DNA of 48,716 nt from JAEULH01 sp034382075 (GCA_034382075.1 JAXMOZ010000013.1:1-48716), one strand, 5' to 3'; shown: positions 29,444-37,042, numbered from the stretch's first letter. Numbers and translations are program-made. The notes: generated by a model from the sequence alone, not told the origin.

Positions 29444-30553
29444 ATGCGCTTCGTCTACTTCACCCACTCGCTGGTGTCCGATTGGAACCACGGCAACGCC
29501 CACTTCCTCCGCGGCGTGCTGCGCGACCTGCAGCAGCGCGGCCATCCCACGAAGGTGTTCGAGCCGGCCAGCGGCTGGAGCCGGGCGAACCTCTTGGCGC
29601 ATCACGGCGAGGAGGCGTTGGCGCGGTTCCCGACCCGCTTCCCGGGGTTGGTCTCGACCTCCTACACCGCCGAAGGCTTCGATCTGGAGGCGGCGGTGGA
29701 CGGTGCCGACGTCGTCATCGTCCACGAGTGGAACGAGCCGTGGCTGGTGGCGGCGCTCGGCAACCACCGCCGGCGCGGGGGCCGCTACCTGCTGCTGTTC
29801 CACGACACCCACCACCGGGCGGCGACCGCGCCGGACGAACTCGGCCGCTTCGACCTCTCCGGCTACGACGGCGTGCTCGCCTTCGGCGAGGCCATCCGCG
29901 AGATCTACCTTCGCCGCGGCTGGGCGGGGCAGGCGTGGACCTGGCACGAGGCTGCCGACACCGCGCTGTTTCGACCGCATCCCGAGATCGAGCGGGACGG
30001 CGACCTGATCTGGATCGGCAACTGGGGCGACGGCGAGCGCACCGCCGAGCTGGAGAGGTTCCTGCTGGCGCCGGTGCGCACGCTTGGGCTCAGCGCCCGG
30101 GTCCACGGCGTCCGCTACCCGGCCGAGGCGCTGGCGGCGCTTCGCAGGTCCGGCATCGACTACGGCGATTGGCTGGCCAACGATCTCGTCCCCGAGGCGT
30201 TTGCCCGCTACCGGCTGACGGTACACGTGCCGCGGGGACCCTATGCCCGGATGCTGCCGGGGATCCCGACGATCCGCGTGTTCGAGGCTCTGGCCTGCGG
30301 CATTCCCCTCGTCTCCGCGCCATGGGAGGACAGCGAGGGGCTGTTCAGGCCCGGCCGCGACTTCCTCTACGCTGAGGACGAAGCGGCGATGACGAAGGCG
30401 CTTGGCGGGCTGCTTGCCGACCTGGACGCGGCGGCCGAGCTTGCCGCGAACGGCCTCGAAACGATCCGCGCGCGGCACACCTGCGCCCACCGGGTCGACG
30501 AATTGCTGGCGATCTGCGCCGCACAAGGCAAGCAAGCCGACAAGGCCGCCTAG
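29444..30553 (+). CDS. CgeB-like glycosyltransferase family protein, copy 3
   Basis: A 369-aa third member of the CgeB-like set. MRFVYFTHSLVSDWNHGNAHFLRGVLRDLQQRGHPTKVFEP is the N-terminal element; DLIWIGNWGDGERTAELERFLL and IPTIRVFEALACGIPLVSAPWEDSEGLFRPGRDFLYA form the C-terminal donor half. It is more distant from copies 1 and 2 than they are from each other. The ATG at 29444 lies 5 bases after the upstream stop; an in-frame TTG at 29435 overlapping that stop is an alternative. It ends the plus-strand sugar operon. Confidence 0.83.
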   Translation: MRFVYFTHSLVSDWNHGNAHFLRGVLRDLQQRGHPTKVFEPASGWSRANLLAHHGEEALARFPTRFPGLVSTSYTAEGFDLEAAVDGADVVIVHEWNEPWLVAALGNHRRRGGRYLLLFHDTHHRAATAPDELGRFDLSGYDGVLAFGEAIREIYLRRGWAGQAWTWHEAADTALFRPHPEIERDGDLIWIGNWGDGERTAELERFLLAPVRTLGLSARVHGVRYPAEALAALRRSGIDYGDWLANDLVPEAFARYRLTVHVPRGPYARMLPGIPTIRVFEALACGIPLVSAPWEDSEGLFRPGRDFLYAEDEAAMTKALGGLLADLDAAAELAANGLETIRARHTCAHRVDELLAICAAQGKQADKAA

Positions 30554-30635
30554 GCCAGAGCAGGTTGTTAACGTTGATGCAGTAGCAACCGCAATCAGCT
30601 TCGTACAATAGTTCTATAAAACCATTCCGCCGTCA

Positions 30636-30694
30636 CCCCGGACTTGTTCCGGGGGTCCATTAAAGGCGCAGATGGCCGTAACAAGTACGGCCAT
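30636..30694. repeat. two hairpins between convergent genes
   Basis: CCCCGGA (30636-30642) pairs with TCCGGGG (30648-30654), and a second stem ATGGCCGTA (30672-30680) pairs with TACGGCCAT (30686-30694) around a 5-base loop. The first resembles the CCCCGGACTTGTTCCGGGG palindrome I associate with interspersed repeats of alphaproteobacteria. They sit between the convergent ends of the sugar operon and the methyltransferase gene, so they may act as terminators although neither has a strong T tract. Confidence 0.55.
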
Positions 30695-30785
30695 GACGGC
30701 AAAAAACCCCTTGCTCCGATCCGACTATACTTAGCTCGCTCTAGGGCATTCTTCCCGCCGGTTTAACGGCCCTGACACCGGCCCG

Positions 30786-31670
30786 CTACAGGTAGGGGTT
30801 TTTCGGCAGCGTCCGCAGCGTCCAGTTGCCGGCCTTCAGCCGCTGGCGCAGGCCGGCGGGCGGCTCCTGCTTGAACAGCGCCGCCGACAGGAGCGTCGAT
30901 TTGTGCAGCCCGAGCTTCTCCAGCGTGTCCATTGCCATGATCGCAGCCTTGGTCATCAGCCGGATCCGCTTGTCCTTTCTGCTGCCGCCCTCGGTCGGGA
31001 CGAACTCCACGCCCTCGATATAGAAATTGTTGCAGCCGGTGAAGGCGACGTGCCCGTAGTGCATGCCGAGCAGGAACTTCTCCAGCTCCCGCTCGGAGAC
31101 GGTGTAGACGTAGTTGCCGACCGGCTCGAAAGAGTGGCCCCTCTCCGACTTCCCTAAAGCCAGCTTTGCCAGCCTCTTGACCCAGGCGTGATGAAAGACC
31201 TCGTCCCTGGGCTCGGTCAGAATGACGGCGGTGCGGGCGATCCTGAACATCTCATGCAGCGCGAGGTACGGCCGCGGGACGTGGTGCAGCGCCTCCTTGC
31301 AATAGACGTAGTCGAAGCTGTCGTCGGCGAACGACATCTTTTCGGCGTTCTGGGCGGAATATGCGGTGATGAACCCCCGCTCGCTGCCGATCCGCAGCAG
31401 CGTGTCGTGCATGTCGGAGGCGTGGACGGCCTTCGCCCCGAGCGACAGCAGGTAGTGGGCGTCGGCCCCGTACCGGCCATCGCCGACCGTCAGCCAGGAC
31501 GCGTCCTTGTCGCTTTCGACGAACGGGCGAACCGCGGAGCGAATGCGGGCATGGCACCAGTGATCGAGGTTGTCCTCGCGCATCCAGGTGTCGGCGACCC
31601 GGCTGAAGTCCTGGTCATTGAGCGCCCTGTCCCACTCCTGGTCATGCCGGTCGTACCGAAGTGTCGGCAT
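30786..31670 (-). CDS. class I SAM-dependent methyltransferase
   Basis: A 294-aa methyltransferase. After an N-terminal helix region (MREDNLDHWCHARIRSAVRPFV) the SAM motif is SWLTVGDGRYGADAHYLLSLGAKAVHASDM, then the post-motifs EKMSFADDSFDYVYCKEALHHVPRPYLALHEMFRIA. The C-terminal half has YTVSERELEKFLLG and NNFYIEGVEFV. The ATG at 31670 has GGAG about 9 bases upstream; the frame is open further upstream but Arg/Gly-rich and implausible. It converges on the sugar operon and probably decorates its product, though that is inferred from position only. Methyltransferases of this sort are often found in glycan clusters. Confidence 0.83.
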   Translation of the reverse strand: MPTLRYDRHDQEWDRALNDQDFSRVADTWMREDNLDHWCHARIRSAVRPFVESDKDASWLTVGDGRYGADAHYLLSLGAKAVHASDMHDTLLRIGSERGFITAYSAQNAEKMSFADDSFDYVYCKEALHHVPRPYLALHEMFRIARTAVILTEPRDEVFHHAWVKRLAKLALGKSERGHSFEPVGNYVYTVSERELEKFLLGMHYGHVAFTGCNNFYIEGVEFVPTEGGSRKDKRIRLMTKAAIMAMDTLEKLGLHKSTLLSAALFKQEPPAGLRQRLKAGNWTLRTLPKNPYL

Positions 31671-32274
31671 TCCTGGTCTCCAACTCGAAAGAGAAGACCC
31701 GCATGGGCCTGCCACGGGTGCGACCACCAGCCGCCTTTGCGGCCAATGCGCCTCGGCCGAGGCAACGCGGGCCCCTGCCGCAGAACCGCCGCGGGGGCGG
31801 ACGCCGCCCCCTATACAAGGCCTCACGTGGCATCTCTACACGTTATTTATGGCCCCGGTTCGGCTGGCCGATCCGGCCGGGCCCGGTAACGAGTGGCGGC
31901 AGCCGGCCCCTGCCGACGTTGATCAGGTGCCTAGGAAGGGGTCGATGCCGCACCTGCTCGCGCACCCAGATCGCGCCGTTGACGTAAGCGGAGCGGGACA
32001 GGCTGATGACGTCGCCCTCGCGCTGGGGCCGAGCCACGCGTTGAGCATCACCGCCGTGCCGATGGAGTGCCGGCCGCGAGCGTCGGCCTCGGCGACGAAG
32101 GCTCGACCGGGCAATGGTGCTGGCGATGAGCTCGGTGTTGTGGCCCGCCGCACGCAGTATCGGCGATTTTTAAGAGCCTTTTTCGTGCTTGGCTATAGTT
32201 TCTATGAATAACAACACCTGTACTACAGGGGCGCGCAGCTAATGTGCCCATCGTGTAGCCCGCTATTGTAGCGA
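31671..32274. other. 604-base accessory gap with decayed coding remnants
   Basis: No intact gene is seen. On the minus strand between about 31880 and 32165, three successive frames each carry protein-like stretches: AAGHNTELIASTIAR, then AFVAEADARGRHSIGTAVML, then QREGDVISLSRSAYVNGAIW. Their order suggests one former gene with two frameshifts, but I cannot name the family. Base composition drops from about 32160 onward towards the AT-richer AbiTii gene. Confidence 0.4.
31880..32165 (-). pseudogene. frameshifted remnant of an unidentified protein gene
   Basis: Three adjoining reading frames on the minus strand each give non-random peptide (HNTELIASTIAR; FVAEADARGRHSIGTAVMLN; GDVISLSRSAYVNGAIWVRE) that would join into one continuous chain if two frameshifts were repaired. 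There is no start codon, ribosome site or stop in a sensible place. The remnant abuts the AbiTii gene, suggesting a degraded accessory region. The family is not recognised. Confidence 0.35.
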
Positions 32275-33189
32275 CTACTTGAGCCCGTAGAATTTGAAAA
32301 TACCTTCTTTTATTACCTCTGTGGCAACAGCGATGCCCACCTTCCACGTTCCGTCCGTTGCTTTCTTGATATTTTCTACGATCCACTTCTTCGCGTTTTG
32401 CCCAAACGGCTCTTCCCTGCTGGCAGGCTGTTCAGATAGTACAATATTCGCAAGATCACTTGCGTCTTTCATAGTTATGCCTGAATTGCACAAGTACCTA
32501 ATGAAACCATCGATATCATGAGCCTCTACGTTGATCTGAGTTTCACTGCTTCCAGCGACCGCGGTAGTCACGTTGCCGTATATGATTTGCTGTGATATCT
32601 GCTGTACTTTTTCCGGGATCGTGTTACCATGCTGATGAACGCCGAATGATACACTTGCAGCTTCAGGGATCGACTTATCTATTGCTAGTGTGAGCTCAAG
32701 TACTCTCGACCTGACAGAGTTTTGAATCTCCGCGATCGCAGAACGAGATACGCTTGCTTCTATAGAATTACATGCGTAATCCGGGTAGATTTTACCCTGC
32801 AGCAAAAGAATTAAGTTCGCGGCATCTATCTCAAGACTTCCCTTTTCTGCGCTCATTCTCAACAACTCGCAAACGCTCGAGATGCTTTGTCGAACCTCAT
32901 ATCTCGCCCATTTTTTTCCAGCATGCTTTTCAACCAAATGGAGTGGAATCGGGGCATTCTGAATACCTGTACCGAACGCACCAGAAAAAGTACCCTTGAA
33001 ACTCATGGCAACGATTCGGTAAGAGGGTACAGCTACATCTTCTGGATAGCCCTCAGATTCATGCTTTACCCATTCCTCTAAGACGCCGCTCCCAAGCCTC
33101 GATGCGAGCAGGCGCAGTTTTAAGAGCACAGAACCCAGATCAGCGTCTTCCTGAACGACCGACTCCTGAATTTGATGGAGTAGCGCCAC
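32275..33189 (-). CDS. AbiTii domain protein, putative abortive-infection defence gene
   Basis: A 304-aa protein with a GTG start at 33189 preceded by CAGGGAG. Residues about 1-150 match the AbiTii pattern: LLHQIQESVVQEDADLGSVL, LRLLASRLGSGVLEEWVKHE, SEGYPEDVAVPSYRIV and NAPIPLHLVEKH. AbiTii was first described in a plasmid-borne lactococcal phage-resistance system. The middle region is unassigned. The last 25 residues (GTWKVGIAVATEVIKEGIFK then FYGLK) form a Gly/Ala/Ile-rich helix that could contact membranes (inference). Composition is strikingly AT-richer (28 of 60 GC in one counted line, against 47 of 60 in the sugar operon), so it was probably acquired horizontally. It stands alone between decayed DNA and tRNA-Arg. 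Confidence 0.8.
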   Translation of the reverse strand: MALLHQIQESVVQEDADLGSVLLKLRLLASRLGSGVLEEWVKHESEGYPEDVAVPSYRIVAMSFKGTFSGAFGTGIQNAPIPLHLVEKHAGKKWARYEVRQSISSVCELLRMSAEKGSLEIDAANLILLLQGKIYPDYACNSIEASVSRSAIAEIQNSVRSRVLELTLAIDKSIPEAASVSFGVHQHGNTIPEKVQQISQQIIYGNVTTAVAGSSETQINVEAHDIDGFIRYLCNSGITMKDASDLANIVLSEQPASREEPFGQNAKKWIVENIKKATDGTWKVGIAVATEVIKEGIFKFYGLK

Positions 33190-33737
33190 TTAAGCACTCC
33201 CTGTGTTAATTGCGGACACGCCGTCCCACACGTTTAGACGGGATAAAGCGATTCTTCGTGATGGTCTGCAATGGGTCAAGAGCGGCGGCTGGCGAGCGTG
33301 GCTCAACGCGCCCGAAACAAGCCCGCTACCGAACAAACGCGGGGGTCGTCGTACCCCTACCCGCATGAAGAGCCGCAACAACGCGACGGGTGCCCGGGCT
33401 CGCTCTCCGTGTCGAGGTAATCGTATTCGTCGATGCCCGCGACGGGACCCGCCCCGGGGGTCGGGGATGCTTTTCGTCCGGGCTGCAGGCCGCGGCGTCA
33501 CGCCTGCATGCCGGTGCCCCAGCTTGAAGTGACCGGCGGCTCGGAACCGCCGCCGACCATGCTCATAACGCCACTGAGCGCCGCTGCCCGAAGCCCGTCT
33601 GGCCTGTGGATGAGCCGGGTACCGCAGACTTAAACGTCCAGCGAAACTGTCCGAGAGCGGCCCCCCAACGGAGGCTGCGGACGTCCTCGGACAGCAACGT
33701 TCTAATGTAGGCTGACTTCGGGATATTGTTGTCAATT
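33190..33737. other. 548-base gap between AbiTii gene and tRNA-Arg
   Basis: A 181-codon minus-strand frame spans it but is Arg/Pro/His-rich with no family pattern, and I do not accept it. Two inverted repeats are visible: GGCGGC-n8-GCCGCC near 33537-33556 and CTGTCCGAG with CTCGGACAG near 33647-33696. The latter resembles a recombinase-type or terminator structure. The region is probably a degraded insertion. Confidence 0.4.
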
Positions 33738-33814
33738 TGGCGCGCCCGAGAGGACTCGAACCCCTAACCTCCTGATCCGTAGTCAGGTGCTCTATCCAAT
33801 TGAGCTACGGGCGC
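33738..33814 (-). tRNA. tRNA-Arg (anticodon ACG)
   Basis: On the minus strand the 7-bp acceptor GCGCCCG/CGGGCGC, the D arm GCTCAATTGGATAGAGC, the anticodon arm CCTGA-CTACGGA-TCAGG and the T arm AGGGGTTCGAGTCCTCT are all present. The loop gives anticodon ACG, read as ICG for CGN arginine codons. CCA is encoded at 33740-33738. Its 3' end faces the low-GC accessory pocket. Confidence 0.95.
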
Positions 33815-34081
33815 GCGGGGCATTCCGGCTTCACGCCGGCGACGGAGGCGGGAGCCTACCCCAAAGCCGCGCGCCGCCGCAAGCCAACTGTACCGGCGCG
33901 CCATGGAATGCCGGGATGGAGACGATGCGGCGCCTGCCGCAGCCGCACGGCCGGGCGCGCCCGCGCTGCACAGGGCAGCGGCCACGAGCCCGCCGTTAAG
34001 CCGGCGTTAACCGGGGAGTGGGTCTAATGTGCGTGACCGCGCCGGACCTCGGAGCGGCGCAGGCAGGGCATCGGCGCCAGG

Positions 34082-34807
34082 ATGCACAGGCAGAAGCGAG
34101 CGAAGGTCATGGTCCGCATCCGGGTTCCGGCCGCAACCGCCGTCGCGGTCATGGCGCTCTCGGCCTGCGGCACCATCCACGGCCCCTACCCGCAGCTCGG
34201 CGAAGCCGGGCCCGCCATCGATTACGTGCGGTTTCCGCCGCCACCGCCCATGCCGACCCGACCCTCGGCGCCGGCGGACGCCCGGGCGGGCGCGGACGTC
34301 GAGGCCGAGCTCGCCCGGCTGAACGCCGCCTTGGGCCGGCTTACGGGCGAGATCGAACAGAGCCGCAGGCACCTCACCGACCTCGAGGCCGAGGTGGAGC
34401 GCGCCCGCGCCCGGATCGACGAGCTGCTCGAGGGTGCCGGCACGGCCAGGGCGGCGGCGCCGCTGCCGCCGCAGCAGCCCACGGTGGCCGCCGGCCTTCG
34501 CCCACTGGTGCGCCTTACCTACGAGCAGGCGGCGGACATCGACTATGCCGAAGACGTTCGCGATGCGGTGTGGACGGCCCTGGAGCGGCTACCGGACGCC
34601 GTCTTCGACGTGGTTGCGGTGAGCCCGGCCGAAGCGGACCCGTCGGCGGGCGCCCGGGGCACTCATGGCGAACAGGGCGTATGGCTTCACGCCGAGGAGG
34701 TGGTGGCGAGTTTGGTGGCGATGGGGATCGAGCCGGAGCGGCTCACCCTGTCGGCGGCCGTCAGCGAGGCGGCGAGAGCCGACGAGGTCCACCTCTACAT
34801 CCGCTGA
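34082..34807 (+). CDS. putative lipoprotein with coiled coil
   Basis: A 241-aa protein with a basic N-terminus, hydrophobic stretch and lipobox ending in ALSAC, giving lipidated Cys29; an alternative ATG at 34109 would give a shorter signal and is equally plausible. Residues about 75-120 form a charged heptad coiled coil (AELARLNAALGRLTGEIEQS, HLTDLEAEVERARARIDELL). The C-terminal domain (RPLVRLTYEQAADIDYAEDV, then DEVHLYIR) resembles periplasmic domains of envelope lipoproteins but I do not recognise the family. A short Pro-rich linker PPPPPMPTRP lies at about residue 52. Outer-membrane or periplasmic location is inferred. It converges with the Lpp-like gene downstream. Confidence 0.8.
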   Translation: MHRQKRAKVMVRIRVPAATAVAVMALSACGTIHGPYPQLGEAGPAIDYVRFPPPPPMPTRPSAPADARAGADVEAELARLNAALGRLTGEIEQSRRHLTDLEAEVERARARIDELLEGAGTARAAAPLPPQQPTVAAGLRPLVRLTYEQAADIDYAEDVRDAVWTALERLPDAVFDVVAVSPAEADPSAGARGTHGEQGVWLHAEEVVASLVAMGIEPERLTLSAAVSEAARADEVHLYIR

Positions 34808-34866
34808 CCCGGTGGAGGGCCGGCGGCCGCGCGGACTTTGGCAGCCCGCGCGGCATCGGGACCGAA

Positions 34867-35154
34867 TTACTTGCGCAAGGAGCGCTGGAACATCCGATCC
34901 GAGCGCTCGGCAGCGGCATTGGCCGCCTGAGCCGCACTGCGCGCTTCCGCTGCGGCTGCCTCGGCGGCGGCGGCGGCTTCGCGCGACTGGGCCGCGGCGG
35001 TGGCGGACTCCTGCTTCACCTGCGCCATCTCGTTGCGCATCGCGGCGACGTCCGACTGAAGCTCGTCGACGCTGCTCGATGACGCACATGCGCCAAGTAG
35101 GAGAGTTCCGGCGACCATCATCATCGGCATGGTCCGACGTAGAGACGAGCTCAT
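34867..35154 (-). CDS. Lpp/OprI-like alanine-zipper outer-membrane lipoprotein
   Basis: A 95-aa lipoprotein. The signal MSSSLRRTMPMMMVAGTLLL ends in lipobox LGAC with Cys23. The mature 73 residues form an Ala-rich helix (VDELQSDVAAMRNEMAQVKQ, then an Ala/Glu run) and end in RSDRMFQRSLRK. This matches the OprI/Lpp plan, where the helix trimerises and the terminal Lys is linked to peptidoglycan. AAGGGG lies before the ATG. The gene directly upstream on the same strand encodes an L,D-transpeptidase, the enzyme class known to attach Lpp to the wall, which suggests enzyme and substrate are encoded together (inference). Confidence 0.87.
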   Translation of the reverse strand: MSSSLRRTMPMMMVAGTLLLGACASSSSVDELQSDVAAMRNEMAQVKQESATAAAQSREAAAAAEAAAAEARSAAQAANAAAERSDRMFQRSLRK

Positions 35155-35304
35155 AGCGTTTCCCCTTCGCTCGAATGTCTTATCTGATGATGAACAAGGG
35201 TGCGATGAACTCGCGCCCTGGCGGTAGTTGTACCTTAACTTGCGGATAAATCAAGCTTCGAGCCGATTCACGCTGGTGGATGTCGCGCTGCGGTGCTTCC
35301 ACAA

Positions 35305-35841
35305 CTACGGCAGTATTTCTATCGGCGTGCCATCGTCGACCGCGCCCCAGATCTGATCCATGGCGGCATTGTCGACGGCGATGCAGCCGTCGGTCCAGCT
35401 CGAAGGCGCGAGCGCGATCCGCTTCAGCGCGCTCTTGTTCCCCGGCCCCGGTTGGCCGTGGATCATGATGTCTCCTCCGGGGGGACCGCCGTACCTCCAC
35501 GCCCGCTGCCGGTCGGCCGGGCTCGGGTAGGAGATGCGAATCGACCTGTGGAAGCGGCTGTTCTCGTTCCTGTCGGCAAGAACGTAGGCCCCCTCGGGCG
35601 TCCGCCCGTCGCCCTCGAAGATCTTCGGTCCGACCGGGTTGCCGCCAAGGGCGATCCGGTAGCTGGCAAGGACGCGGCCCTCGCGGAACAGAAACAGCCG
35701 GCGCTGGCTCTTGACGACGAGCACCCGATCCGCCTTGGCAACGACCTGCGGATGCGCCTGCGCCGGCGGCGATGCGAAAGCGGGAACAGCGGTGAGCGCC
35801 ATCGTCAGCAGCAGGACTGCCGCGGCGAGCCTATGCCACAA
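35305..35841 (-). CDS. L,D-transpeptidase (YkuD domain)
   Basis: A 178-aa exported enzyme. Signal peptide MWHRLAAAVLLLTMALTAVP is followed by the YkuD domain: RVLVVKSQRRLFLFREGRVL, IALGGNPVGPKIFEGDGRTPEG, His128 in DIMIHGQPGPGNKS and the catalytic Cys153 in SSWTDGCIAVDNAAM. This HxxG...S-x-G-C layout is the family signature. Such enzymes form 3-3 crosslinks or attach lipoproteins to peptidoglycan. The Lpp-like lipoprotein gene lies 150 bases downstream on the same strand, favouring the latter. A 228-base gap upstream (35842-36069) holds no evident gene and should carry its promoter. Confidence 0.92.
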   Translation of the reverse strand: MWHRLAAAVLLLTMALTAVPAFASPPAQAHPQVVAKADRVLVVKSQRRLFLFREGRVLASYRIALGGNPVGPKIFEGDGRTPEGAYVLADRNENSRFHRSIRISYPSPADRQRAWRYGGPPGGDIMIHGQPGPGNKSALKRIALAPSSWTDGCIAVDNAAMDQIWGAVDDGTPIEILP

Positions 35842-36069
35842 GACCCATGCCCTCAGAAGCCAAGAACGGGCAAATAGGCAGGACCTTCCGCACAGAAGTC
35901 AATACCCTTTCGGGGTAATATCGCCGGCCCAGGGGGCGGCTTCGGCGCGGCCGGGCACGGACCGAGCTCGAGCCGGCCCGTTCGACAGAAACCAAGGCGA
36001 CGGCGCATAGGCTGGGGAGCAAGCTCGCGGCGCGCTCGACGCCGAAAGCCGGGCGGCGGCGACGTGGCC

Positions 36070-36345
36070 TCAGGAGGGAACGGCCACGGCCGGCGATCCC
36101 CCGGCCAGCGCGCGCTCCAGGTAGGCCACACAACTGGCGAGGGTCGAGAGCCTGGGATAATCCGCATCCGGGATGCGGATGCCGAACGCCGCCTCGAGGC
36201 CTAGGACGAAGTTCAGGTAGTCCACCGAGTCCAGGTCGAACTGGTCGCGAAAGCTGTGCTTTGGATCCAGCCGGTCGGTGTCGGCCTCGGGAGCGATGGT
36301 CTTGAGGACCGCGCGGATCTCGGCGATCAGCGGTTTTTCTTGCAT
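36070..36345 (-). CDS. stand-alone acyl carrier protein
   Basis: A 91-aa acidic helical protein. Residues 33-50 contain the phosphopantetheine attachment site RDQFDLDSVDYLNFVLGL with Ser40, preceded by the helix-one pattern IAEIRAVLKTIAPE and followed by FGIRIPDADYPRL. It is a free carrier, not part of a multidomain enzyme, and not the housekeeping AcpP because its motif is DLDSVDYLN rather than GADSLDTVE. No condensing enzyme, ligase or phosphopantetheinyl transferase lies nearby, so its pathway is unknown. A TTGCACTGCACC motif lies 111 bases upstream of its start. Confidence 0.88.
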   Translation of the reverse strand: MQEKPLIAEIRAVLKTIAPEADTDRLDPKHSFRDQFDLDSVDYLNFVLGLEAAFGIRIPDADYPRLSTLASCVAYLERALAGGSPAVAVPS

Positions 36346-36717
36346 GACCCTGTCCGTGTTCCACCGCTACGGCCGCTTTGCGCGACGGCGCCGCGCAGGC
36401 AACCACGCCGACCCACGGGCCGGTCCGCAGTGCAGCGGCTGGTTCATTCAACATATTGCACTGCACCATTCGGCGCAACCTCTTTGCCGGCCTTTCCGGC
36501 CCGGCAAGGGGGTTTTCTGCGCGCACCGGCGATGCGCCGGCAGGGCGTTTTTCAGGCCGCCAACGGCATCGGCTCGCGGCCGCCGCGCGGTCTTGCAGAA
36601 GCACATCGGCGCGCGCTTGTCTGTGATGAGCGACGTTGACCGGTCCGGGGCCCGTGGCTATGGTGGCGTCGCTGCGGGGTCGTGCGCGGCTGCGCAGGAT
36701 CGGTTCCGCCGGGGTAC
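36346..36717. other. 372-base gap before tRNA-Cys
   Basis: It contains the upstream region of the acyl carrier gene. GCAGTGCAGC (36427-36436) and TTGCACTGCACC (36456-36467) are related TGC/GCA-rich sequences and together form an inverted repeat of GCAGTGCA. No convincing open frame; plus-strand frames here lack ribosome sites and read into the tRNA genes. Confidence 0.45.
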
Positions 36718-36791
36718 GGCGCGGTGGCGGAGTGGTTACGCAGCGGCCTGCAAAGCCGTGTACACCGGTTCGAATCCGGTCCGCGCCTCCA
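36718..36791 (+). tRNA. tRNA-Cys (anticodon GCA)
   Basis: Acceptor GGCGCGG/CCGCGCC, D arm GGCGGAGTGGTTACGC, anticodon loop CTGCAAA giving GCA, T arm ACCGGTTCGAATCCGGT, discriminator T and encoded CCA at 36789-36791. Short variable loop as expected for tRNA-Cys. Seven bases separate it from tRNA-Asn, so both are one transcript. Confidence 0.95.
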
Positions 36792-36798
36792 GGGGCAT

Positions 36799-36873
36799 TC
36801 CGGAGTAGCTCAGTGGTAGAGCAAGCGGCTGTTAACCGCTGGGTCGGGGGTTCGAATCCCTCCTCCGGAGCCA
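36799..36873 (+). tRNA. tRNA-Asn (anticodon GTT)
   Basis: Acceptor TCCGGAG/CTCCGGA, D arm GCTCAGTGGTAGAGC, anticodon arm GCGG-CTGTTAA-CCGC giving GTT, T arm GGGGGTTCGAATCCCTC, discriminator G and encoded CCA at 36871-36873. Confidence 0.95.
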
Positions 36874-37042
36874 CCGTGGCCGTGGCCACCTGACCGCGAG
36901 CGGCCTCGCGCCCGGCACTCTCTCCTCCGTTTGCTTTCGTAATTGCCTGGACTTGGTTTCTGCGCCTCGTGCGGTCGCCCGCTGAAGGCTGGCAAGCCAC
37001 GCCCCGGACTTGGCGCGCCCGTCCGGCTCGAGGCCTAGGTGG

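Noticed and set aside
33190..33735. Minus-strand frame of 181 codons between AbiTii and tRNA-Arg
   Set aside because: No ribosome site or recognisable motif, composition biased to Arg/Pro/His, and it runs almost into the tRNA gene.
33738..33814. Attachment site pair for an integrated element at tRNA-Arg
   Set aside because: I searched by eye for a second copy of the tRNA 3' end between 30554 and 33730 and found no match longer than about 8 bases.
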